The notes beneath the pieces were generated by a model. The model worked only from the letters and a program-made list of their open reading frames with translations. It did not search any database and was not told the origin of the DNA. The translations under genes and the position numbers were made by a program. Positions 55,901 to 62,252 of a stretch of DNA of 64,000 nt are shown here, piece by piece. This DNA comes from Pseudomonas cichorii (GTDB lineage: Bacteria > Pseudomonadota > Gammaproteobacteria > Pseudomonadales > Pseudomonadaceae), in NCBI RefSeq assembly GCF_015471405.1, contig NZ_BLVZ01000003.1:1-64000 (forward strand), written 5' to 3'. The number at the start of each line of letters is the position of its first letter. Position 1 is the first letter of the stretch.

Positions 55901-56074
55901 GGTGTCGTCCCGCTGACCATCGCTACCGGTGCCGGCGCTGCCAGCCAGCGAGCCATCGGTACAGGCGTGATTGGCGGCATGCTCAGTGCGACCCTGCTGG
56001 GCGTGATTCTGGTGCCGATCTTCTTTGTCTGGGTGCTGTCGGTATTACGCCGCAAGCCCAATGCAATCAAGTAG
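52964..56074 (+). CDS. mexD: RND multidrug efflux transporter, MexD-like
   Basis: The 1036-residue HAE-1 pump has 12 membrane helices and two large periplasmic loops. The proton-relay Asp pair is in TM4 (GILVDDAIVVVENVE, about 400-414). The N-terminus FFIKRPNFAWVVALF and many later stretches (PVAQYPVVAPPQITVTATYP-type) match MexD rather than MexB or MexF. MexCD-OprJ exports fluoroquinolones, cationic antiseptics and other amphiphiles. No outer-membrane factor gene follows: the next gene is a convergent diguanylate cyclase. The pump must borrow a channel such as OprM encoded elsewhere. Confidence 0.9.
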   Translation: MSLFFIKRPNFAWVVALFILLAGLMALPSLPVAQYPVVAPPQITVTATYPGASAKVLVDSVTSVIEDELNGAKGMLYYESTSNSTGSAEINVTFNPGTNPDMAQVEVQNRIKKAEARLPQPVLSQGLQVEQASSGFLMIFTLSYKGDSTNKDTVALADYAARNVNNEISRVAGVGKLQFFAAEAAMRVWIDPQKLVGFGLSIDDVNTAIQGQNVQVPAGSFGSTPGSSLQELTATLAVKGTLDNPEEFGRIVLRANQDGSTVHLSDVARLAVGSQDYNFESRLNGKRAVAAAIQLSPGANAIETVKAVKQRLTELSVNFPDDVEFSVPYDTSLFVGVAIDKVIYTLIEAMVLVFLVMFLFLQNIRYTLIPTIVVPVCLAGTLAIMYLLGFSVNMMTMFGMVLAIGILVDDAIVVVENVERIMAEEGLSPAAATVKAMGQVSGAILGITLVLAAVFLPLAFMGGSVGVIYQQFSLSLAVSILFSGFLALTFTPALCATLLKPIPAGHHEKRGFFGGFNRLFNKLTHRYERLSSSMLKRAGRYMLLYVGIVGLLGFFYLRLPESFVPVEDQGYLIVDVQLPPGATRARTDETAQLLEKYLMSRESNDAVTMLLGFSFSGMGENAGLAFPTLKDWSERGKGQSAADEAAAFNQHFAGLSDGTVMAVTPPPIEGLGTSGGFALRLQDRAGLGREALLAARNELLGKANGNPKILYAMMEGLAEAPQLRLNIDREKARALGVSFESINNALSTAFGSSVISDFANAGRQQRVVVQADQDSRMTPESVLKLHVPNSSGTLVPLAAFVTTHWEEGPVQIARYNGYPAFKISGDAPPGVSTGEAMAEIERIVSELPPGIGYEWTGLSYQEKVASGQATVLFALALVVVFLLLVALYESWAIPLVVMLIVPVGALGAVLAVTAVDMPNDVYFKVGLITIIGLAAKNAILIVEFAKELWEQGHSLRDSALQAARLRFRPIVMTSLAFILGVVPLTIATGAGAASQRAIGTGVIGGMLSATLLGVILVPIFFVWVLSVLRRKPNAIK

Positions 56075-56097
56075 GAGAGAATCGGGCGGCGCTCCGC

Positions 56098-56119
56098 TCA
56101 TTCGCGAATGAATTCGCTA
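56098..56119. repeat. REP-like half unit
   Basis: ATTCGCGAATGAATTCGCTA repeats the core seen at 1819, 9510 and 15315, in the 42-base gap between the convergent pump and diguanylate cyclase genes. Only one arm is clear. Confidence 0.55.
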
Positions 56120-57673
56120 CGGATTATTTCTTGCCGTGATCTGTGACCAGGCCGGGCTGACGTCGAGGAGGAACTTCGACGCCATGCTCACCTGGTTCTT
56201 GCCCTGTGACTTGGCCGAATACAGCGCCCGGTCGGCCAGTTCGATCAACCCTTCCTGATTCACCGGCTCATTGCGCTGCGCAAGCGTTGCAACCCCCAGG
56301 CTGATGGTCACGATGTTGAAGGGGCTCGATATATGCTCGATGCATTGAGTGCGGATGCGCTCCAGAATCGCCTCGGCGACCGCGCTGGCACCCGCCTCGT
56401 CAGTATCGGGAATGACCACCGCAAACTCCTCACCGCCATAGCGGGCCGCCATGTCTCCAGGGCGTCTTATGCATTGCTCGATGATCCGGCTGATGGTCTT
56501 AAGACACTCATCACCCGCCAGATGGCCGTAATGGTCGTTATAGAGTTTGAAGTAATCCACATCGATAAGGATCAGCGACAAGGCACGCCGCTCGCGCTTG
56601 GCACGCTTGAATTCGATATCCAGAAACTGATCGAAGCGCCTGCGGTTGGCCAACCCCGTCAGTTTGTCCTGAGAGGCAAGAAGTTCCAGGCTCTGGTTCA
56701 GCTCGATCAGCGCGGCCTGGGAAACCAGCAGTTCGCTTTCGGCCCGTATGCGGCGATGGATGTGGCCAATCAGGCGAATCCCCAATCCAACCAGCAACCC
56801 CAATAGCACCAGCACCACCACAATCGACTGCCGGGCCTGGCTCCACCAGATTTCCATGGCCTCGTTGCGCCCTACCGCCACCGTGGTCACCAACGGGTAA
56901 TATTCGCTCCTCTTGAATGCATAGAGACGATCCACACCATCCACATTGGAAATGAACTCGGCCGTACCGGACAGGCTCTTCCGGGTCATGGCAAAAATCG
57001 GTGCCGAGGACAGATCGCGATTGATATCAGCCTCTCGGAAGGGGTACCTGACCAACAGCCGTCCCTGTGCCGAACTCAAGCTGATGACCCCGGTGTGCCC
57101 GACATCAATATTGGAGTAGAACTTGAGCAAATGATCGATGCTGATGGTGATCAGCATGACGCCGGCAAAACCTGAGTCAGGATTGTCGATTCGCCGGCTG
57201 ATCGAAACCAGCCAAGCCCCCGTGACACGACTTTGAAAAGCCGGGCCGATGAATACACCTCGGTCGCGGTTATTCTTGTGGTACATGAAGAACTCGCGAT
57301 CTTCGCCCCCCATCCTGGGGATATGCCGGTTGCTCAGGAAGACCCCGTTGCCCTCTGCGTCATACAACACCACGCTGTTCAACGCTTTCAGCGTTGCCAT
57401 TTCCTGGGCAACCACCGACCTCAGGCGGTCGATCTGCTTTTCGCCGACACCCTCTTTCTCGACCCTTTCGATAAGGCCGACCAGCATCAACTCACTCTGC
57501 CTGAACATGCCCTCGGTGTAGTTGCTCAGGGCACTGGTGAGGTTGACGGTATTGGTTTCGATACTCACCAGCGTATTCTGGCGAACCGTCACTATCTGCC
57601 ATACCGTCAGTAACACGACGCACAGGCACACAACAAAAATCAGCAATGAGGCAAGACGAAGATCACTCTTCAA
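56117..57673 (-). CDS. Membrane diguanylate cyclase with periplasmic sensor
   Basis: The product of about 518 residues makes c-di-GMP from two GTP. Layout: TM1 (about 8-28), a periplasmic double-PDC/dCache-like sensor (about 35-280), TM2 (about 285-307), a short helix and a GGDEF domain (about 340-500). The catalytic motif is RYGGEEF, and the product-inhibition I-site RPGD lies five residues before it, so the enzyme is probably active and feedback-controlled. I chose TTG at 57673 because GGAGG sits 6 bases upstream; GTG 57739 is the longer option without a good ribosome site. The sensed ligand is unknown. Its 3' end meets the efflux operon. Confidence 0.87.
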   Translation of the reverse strand: MKSDLRLASLLIFVVCLCVVLLTVWQIVTVRQNTLVSIETNTVNLTSALSNYTEGMFRQSELMLVGLIERVEKEGVGEKQIDRLRSVVAQEMATLKALNSVVLYDAEGNGVFLSNRHIPRMGGEDREFFMYHKNNRDRGVFIGPAFQSRVTGAWLVSISRRIDNPDSGFAGVMLITISIDHLLKFYSNIDVGHTGVISLSSAQGRLLVRYPFREADINRDLSSAPIFAMTRKSLSGTAEFISNVDGVDRLYAFKRSEYYPLVTTVAVGRNEAMEIWWSQARQSIVVVLVLLGLLVGLGIRLIGHIHRRIRAESELLVSQAALIELNQSLELLASQDKLTGLANRRRFDQFLDIEFKRAKRERRALSLILIDVDYFKLYNDHYGHLAGDECLKTISRIIEQCIRRPGDMAARYGGEEFAVVIPDTDEAGASAVAEAILERIRTQCIEHISSPFNIVTISLGVATLAQRNEPVNQEGLIELADRALYSAKSQGKNQVSMASKFLLDVSPAWSQITARNNP

Positions 57674-57987
57674 AGGCAGCCTCCAAGGCAGGTTGAAAAC
57701 ATGTTCGACGTACACGGATTCATCATTGAACCTGCGCACTCATGATGTGTACCAACCCTGTACCATTCTTTTGCCATCATTTCCAAGATTTGCTCGCATC
57801 CCTAGTCCATATTCCTTATTGAAACAGTAGACGTGTTCCGGCCTTGAACGGAAAAAGCTTTGGGCCTCATACGAAAAAAATTGGCGGCCAGATCATGAGC
57901 TTAGCTCTGAAAAAGCTCGCACAAGCCTGACACAGAAGCTTTCGCTGGGTATTCTGGCCGGCTTGGCCCAATGGATATGAAACCGTC

Positions 57988-58767
57988 ATGAAGAAAACCC
58001 TGAGCACCTTGCTTGCCGCTTCGGCAATCCTGCTTGCAGCCCACTCTGTACAGGCTCACCAGATCTGGTTCGAGCAGGCCCCGGACCGCAGCATGACGTT
58101 CTACTACGGCGAATATGACAGCAACATGCTGGAAGTCACACCCGGCGGCATGGATCGCTTCAAGGCCCTGGAAGCTCAGTGGACAAGCGCCTCAGGTACG
58201 GTCCCGCTGAAGATGAAACTCGAACGCGACCATTTCTCGGTCGCTCAGAAGCCAGGCAAGAATGATTCATTGCTGGCCGTCGACAAGCAGTACCCGATCT
58301 TTCAGGTCAAGGACGAAGGCAAGACCGTCAGCGCCTACTGGACACCAGCCACCCGCTGGGTCAGCGACTTTCGTGTACGCGAGCCCGAACTGGACCTGGA
58401 TATCGTGCCGACAGGCGTCGTAAAGGGCGATGAAGTGGAGTTTCAGGTCTTTCACCTGCAAGACCCGTTGGGCAATGTTCCCGTGACCCTGTCTTCGGGC
58501 TCCGGCTGGGTGCGGCTGGCCAATACAGATGGCGAAGGCAAGGTCAGCTTCAAGCTGCCCTGGAAAGGCACTTATGTGCTGGGTATCGAATACCGCGATC
58601 GCTCGGCGGGTGGAGAACGTGTCGGCCTTGATGGCAACAAGGAAAAATACGACATCCTGGCCTATAGCTCGTCGCTCTCCTTCCACAAGAATACAGGCCT
58701 GGCACCTCTGCCCCGAGCCGACTCAAGCCTGCCAGCGTCTGAAATCGCTCGCCTGAACAAAAAGTGA
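57988..58767 (+). CDS. Exported DUF4198 protein
   Basis: The 259-residue protein has a clear signal peptide (residues 1-23, ending VQA). The predicted mature protein starts HQIWFEQ, so the first mature residue is His. The family (DUF4198) is periplasmic, of immunoglobulin-like fold by prediction, and often sits beside metal-uptake genes. The C-terminal half has FKLPWKGTYVLGIEYRD, a typical family stretch. It lies 16 bases before another small exported protein that also begins with His after cleavage. I infer a metal-binding role for the pair, copper or nickel being the usual guess. It is not close to the copper genes at 17678. Confidence 0.75.
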   Translation: MKKTLSTLLAASAILLAAHSVQAHQIWFEQAPDRSMTFYYGEYDSNMLEVTPGGMDRFKALEAQWTSASGTVPLKMKLERDHFSVAQKPGKNDSLLAVDKQYPIFQVKDEGKTVSAYWTPATRWVSDFRVREPELDLDIVPTGVVKGDEVEFQVFHLQDPLGNVPVTLSSGSGWVRLANTDGEGKVSFKLPWKGTYVLGIEYRDRSAGGERVGLDGNKEKYDILAYSSSLSFHKNTGLAPLPRADSSLPASEIARLNKK

Positions 58768-58783
58768 TTGATGGAGCCTTGTC

Positions 58784-59161
58784 ATGAAAGCTGTTTTCCA
58801 GACCCTGCTGGCCGCGACCTGCGCCCTGCTCATGAGCCAGGCCAGTGCCCATGGTGTCCCCCAGCCACAGCACGGTGGCCTGATCGAGGATGCCGGGCTG
58901 GTCGCCATTGAAATGGTTGCTGAGGGCGATACGGTCGATCTGTACCTGACCGACCATGATGAGCCCGTCAGTGCAGAGAATGTCACCGGGGTACTCACCA
59001 TCACCACCCGCCACAAACGGGTTAAAACCGACATCGTCGCGCTCAGCGGCAATCAACTGCAAAGCAAGGGCGTGAGTTACCAGTCGGGCTCACGGATCAG
59101 CGCCCTGCTGACCCTGGCGGACGGCAAGACCAAGGTCAGCGCCCGGTTCAAGGTTCCGTGA
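58784..59161 (+). CDS. Small exported protein with HG-x-PQPQHGG N-terminus
   Basis: The 125-residue product has a signal peptide (about 1-22, ending SQASA). The mature chain would begin HGVPQPQHGGLIEDAG, with two His spaced seven residues apart, the first at the N-terminus. The rest (about 100 residues) looks like an all-beta domain. I do not know a named family for it, though the HGxxxPQHGG opening feels familiar from proteobacterial periplasmic proteins near metal genes. It follows the DUF4198 gene by 16 bases and is closed by a strong terminator, so the two are a bicistronic unit. Confidence 0.7.
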   Translation: MKAVFQTLLAATCALLMSQASAHGVPQPQHGGLIEDAGLVAIEMVAEGDTVDLYLTDHDEPVSAENVTGVLTITTRHKRVKTDIVALSGNQLQSKGVSYQSGSRISALLTLADGKTKVSARFKVP

Positions 59162-59207
59162 TGGTTTGAAGGTGGCTTTGTGGGTGATCGGTGTTACTTA
59201 AACTAAC

Positions 59208-59236
59208 GAAAATGCCCTGCTTGCAGGGCATTTCTT
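59208..59236 (+). terminator. Rho-independent terminator
   Basis: AAATGCCCTGC (59210-59220) and GCAGGGCATTT (59223-59233) form an 11-bp perfect stem with a two-base gap (the real loop is a few bases larger). A short T-rich tail follows. It closes the two-gene unit 57988-59161. Confidence 0.8.
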
Positions 59237-59301
59237 ACAGACCCGTCCCTATCATCCGCACGAAGTTTCCTAGAAAATCTCATCCCCTTGCGTGGGTGTT
59301 T

Positions 59302-59502
59302 TTGGCTCTCTAGGCTGTGCCGGTCACTGCTCATCAGTGATCGGGTTTAGCAGCCTGCATAGCTCAACCACGCAAGAGTCACGCCTATATGGCGGCTTTG
59401 CGTGGGGCACCTTCGGGTGCGCCGGTTTTGGTTGAGTTACCGGTCTGCTAACCCGCGTCAAAGTCGCCACCCTCTGTCATTTAGCAGTGAGTGAAAGGTG
59501 GC
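59302..59502 (+). ncRNA. Candidate multi-branched structured RNA before a DUF3077-like gene
   Basis: A dense set of nested complementary segments covers about 200 bases. AGGCTG/CAGCCT is at 59312-59317 and 59351-59356. TCACTG/CAGTGA is at 59324-59329 and 59335-59340. CTCAACCA/TGGTTGAG is at 59363-59370 and 59429-59436, and CCACGCAA/TTGCGTGG at 59368-59375 and 59398-59405. GCACC-TTCG-GGTGC (59407-59420) has a UUCG tetraloop. GGGTTTAGCAG/CTGCTAACCC is at 59343-59353 and 59445-59454, and GCCACC/GGTGGC at 59466-59471 and 59497-59502. It resembles a block I recall before small DUF3077-like genes in other pseudomonads. The function is unknown; it could be a leader, a small RNA or part of a mobile cassette. 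Confidence 0.45.
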
Positions 59503-59522
59503 CCGATATAGGTAACTCGACC

Positions 59523-59735
59523 GTGAAAAAAGTAACCCCCGACCCACCTGTTCCTTCCCTCGAAGAATCCCTGCTGCACATCTCCGAACTGCTGCGTTGC
59601 GCAGCCGCCACCGCCTACGAATCCGGCGACAGCCTCAATGGCCCCAAACGTGATCTAGCTTTTTCAGTTGTGCACTTGATTGGCATGGCCAGAGCTGAGC
59701 TTGATCGATCGTTGGAGCGAGTGGAGCTGCGTTGA
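59523..59735 (+). CDS. Small DUF3077-like protein
   Basis: The product of about 70 residues starts VKKVTPDPPVP (GTG start) and contains LLHISELLRCAAATAYESGDSL. The helical core with a Leu-rich face and the C-terminal helix ELDRSLERVELR recall the short DUF3077-type proteins abundant in Pseudomonas; no function is known. I prefer GTG 59523 over GTG 59487, because the earlier codons lie in the predicted hairpin 59466-59502 and lack the usual KK-x-PDPP opening. The gene directly follows the structured element. Relatives occur in several copies per genome, which suggests a mobile or regulatory cassette. Confidence 0.6.
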   Translation: MKKVTPDPPVPSLEESLLHISELLRCAAATAYESGDSLNGPKRDLAFSVVHLIGMARAELDRSLERVELR

Positions 59736-60025
59736 AGCTGGAGTGACTGTGTGGGGCCGGATTGGGTGGTGCTCTGCTTATCCGGTCCTACGAAAAAAAT
59801 GTTTTCCGGTCAGTACAGCAAAGCTTTAAAGACACCGAAACAATGCCCGGCAAGGCTGGGGTAAGAGAGCAAAGACTGAAAGTGTGATCAGGAACGAAGA
59901 ATATCCTTGTCCAGCCCATGTCCTGAATACTGGTTGATACATCGTCGCATCTATCATCAGCCCGCTATTCGGCGGTCCCATACCCCGGAATGGTCAGGAC
60001 ACTCAATGGAATCAGGGAGAGATGG

Positions 60026-60537
60026 ATGTACCTCAATCAAAAGTCCAGTCGCTGTATCTTGCTGGCAGGCGCGTTGGTAATTGGCTGTGCACTTCGTTTT
60101 TGCAGGGCAAGTAGCATGCCTTGGCACCGATGAACCCTCTGCAACGATTCGCCTCAAGGCTGGAAATGGCGCGAGACTGGATGCCATGACATTCAGCGAC
60201 AATGGATGCTAGGAGGGTTACACCATCCTGCCCTCTGACAGCGACTAAATCGAATCTCGGGTTGCCGTGAACGGAACTGATCCTGATCTAGTGGCAGACC
60301 GTAGGAGACAGCGTTTGCAAGATACCGTTCTCTTTTACGCCCGAGGACGGTGCCACCTATACCTTGACCCAAGGCTTCTGGAGCAAGCCCCAGGCAGGCA
60401 TTCTTCAGATCTTCAACCGCGAGCAACATTTCTGCTGCATAGGCGTCATCAAGAAAGTCGGCGACCAGAAAAACATTGACCCCATTCAACAACTGAAAAT
60501 CAAGATCGGGTTCGCATGCCTGAAGTTCGTTCAATAG
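60026..60537 (+). pseudogene. Decayed lipoprotein gene with frameshifts and stops
   Basis: The remains of one gene can be followed through three frames. ATG 60026 has GGGAG upstream and opens a lipoprotein leader, MYLNQKSSRCILLAGALVIG then Cys. From about 60099 the sequence continues in another frame (GTDEPSATIRLKAGNGARLD) with in-frame stops near 60208 and 60245. From about 60325 a third frame reads FTPEDGATYTLTQGFWSKPQ, then NREQHFCCIGVIKK, to a stop at 60535-60537. The family is not recognised. At least two frameshifts and two stops make it a clear pseudogene, in line with the decayed state of this part of the window. Confidence 0.6.
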
Positions 60538-60961
60538 AAACACCGCACGGTATCCGCTACGAGTTGGTTGAACCATTCCGAGTGGATACCGCCCTTGGCG
60601 GAGGGCAGCTAGCGGCCCAAAGCGGTCAGTGGCAAAAGCAGAGATCGGCCAAAAGTTGTGAGCTGGATGCGTCTTTAAAATTAGGAGCGATTTCACCCGG
60701 CTTGCTGTTTCTGTTAGAGAAACCTGATTGTGAGGAGTGCACGTCATAGAGCTGTTTGGGCTGGCTCGGTGCACATCGTCGGCTGGTACCCCGTTACTGC
60801 AAGCGTCAACAATTTTCTCGGCGGTGGTCACTATGGTTTACTGGGGACTATGCCCACGAAACGACCTATTGCACAATCTCCAGCAATGAGCGAATCTCAT
60901 GGACGAGAAAGTGGCACTTTGCTACCTTGTTTGAGCATATGTAGCTTTAAAAGGAATTATA
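60538..60961. other. Gap with possible gene remnants
   Basis: I see no intact gene in these 424 bases. A plus-strand stretch from 60840 to 60944 (reading FTGDYAHETTYCTISSNERI and ending LFEHM before TAG) has a natural-looking protein sequence but no proper start. It is likely the 3' remnant of a lost gene. A 77-codon open frame at 60516-60749 has no recognisable features. The 290 bases before the pseudogene (59736-60025) also show nothing I can name. Confidence 0.3.
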
Positions 60962-61906
60962 ATGCTAATCCCCATCTCTGAAATCTTAAGTAATGATGAT
61001 CATTATGCATTCAAGGCAAGCTGTGAAAATGCCCTAGAGTACCAGTTAAAAAAAGTGCTGCATCTCACCAAGAAAGTCGAGAAAGGGTTAGATGACCAAG
61101 CAAACGGTCCCTACTTCTACGTCACTGATGAGAAGTTTTCCTATAACCTAGATGCACTTATTCATAACCTCTCAATACTTACGGAGTACTACCATGGATG
61201 GGTGGTATTTTCCTATATCGGAACGAACTCTCAGGGGAAGACCAAGTATATACCGCTAAAGAAAGATGAGAAGCTCAGTGCTGAAATCGATAAAATATTC
61301 AAGTTGAATTCTATTGGGGTTCTGAATTCGCCTAAAAAATACCGTGGTGACTTCTATGAAGACTGCAAAAAAGCTTTTTTGAAGGCTTATGATTTCCTGT
61401 TTATTGGGAAATTCTATGAAATTTACGTACTAAATAACTATTTAAAACACAATACTGTAGCCATGTCATATGCGCCCAAAGCGATGCTCGGAAACCGAGA
61501 AATATCCATTCCGTACGTATATATAGGAAAGCCTAATGATCGTCTTTTGAACACGTCGGTTTTCAAAAGTCTAATTGATCACGAGTTTGATGAGTACGGG
61601 AAAATGTCTAGCATTAAAGATGATTACTTTGTAAGTATTATCAATGCAACAGCTCGACCGGTGTGCAGCCTTGGCGGTTACAAAGTGTATAACATTAATG
61701 GCTTGGACTACCTGAAGGGCGGCTTAAGCGTTGGGCTGTCAATGGAGTCTATCGTGGAAGTGGCCCACGAACTAGTTTCGAATATAGCTAGGATTTTCAT
61801 TGAAAGTTCGAGCACTAATCCAGGTCGTGGGATAAAGCTAAATCGATTGGTTGCTGAAATCACTGCACGTCCGCCAAAAACGCTGGCCAAGCTGGTAAAT
61901 GTATAA
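60962..61906 (+). CDS. Orphan hypothetical protein, AT-rich
   Basis: The 314-residue product is unknown to me. It is Lys-, Tyr- and Ile-rich, with no signal peptide, no membrane span and no P-loop. The central part has YHGWVVFSYIGTN and FYEIYVLNNYLKHN. The C-terminal third (SLGGYKVYNINGLDYLKGG, then SIVEVAHELVSNIARIFIE) looks like a compact alpha/beta domain. AAAGGA lies 8-13 bases before the ATG. Codon use is clearly AT-richer than the rest of the window, pointing to recent transfer. The neighbours are a pseudogene and a KAP-type NTPase, typical of an accessory or defence island. It could be an effector or immunity protein; I cannot tell. Confidence 0.65.
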   Translation: MLIPISEILSNDDHYAFKASCENALEYQLKKVLHLTKKVEKGLDDQANGPYFYVTDEKFSYNLDALIHNLSILTEYYHGWVVFSYIGTNSQGKTKYIPLKKDEKLSAEIDKIFKLNSIGVLNSPKKYRGDFYEDCKKAFLKAYDFLFIGKFYEIYVLNNYLKHNTVAMSYAPKAMLGNREISIPYVYIGKPNDRLLNTSVFKSLIDHEFDEYGKMSSIKDDYFVSIINATARPVCSLGGYKVYNINGLDYLKGGLSVGLSMESIVEVAHELVSNIARIFIESSSTNPGRGIKLNRLVAEITARPPKTLAKLVNV

Positions 61907-62252
61907 AAATGACCGAGTGAAGCACTGATCTTTAGCGAGCAACGTATATGACGTTGGATTGGTATGCCCGGAATATATCGCCGTGTGTGGCCCAATGTCC
62001 GCTTCTGGCCGATATCTGCCGGTTGGCAAGAATTGGCCAGATCAATACGCCTCCACCCCTGGCTAAATTCGCGAAGCGGTCTATGGCGTACGAAACCCGC
62101 TAAGCAGAATTGCGCCATAGGCTACTAATTAAAAATTGATCTGACCACATTAACTAATCGCCTCTGGGGTCCGAGCAAATCGACACATGCTCTGTAGACG
62201 CTTGCCGGGACGAACAGTTTATGAAGTAAGCTAATAAACACGCGCCCAAGCT
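61907..62252. other. Intergenic region without recognisable gene
   Basis: These 346 bases between the orphan gene and the NTPase 3' end show no open frame worth calling and no clear terminator. A stretch near 62000-62045 (AATGTCCGCTTCTGGCCGAT and after) resembles intergenic sequence I have seen in several pseudomonads and may be a dispersed repeat remnant. Confidence 0.3.

Noticed and set aside
60193..60831. A 212-codon minus-strand open frame in the decayed region
   Set aside because: There is no ribosome site and no protein-like composition, and it overlaps the plus-strand pseudogene whose three segments read naturally.
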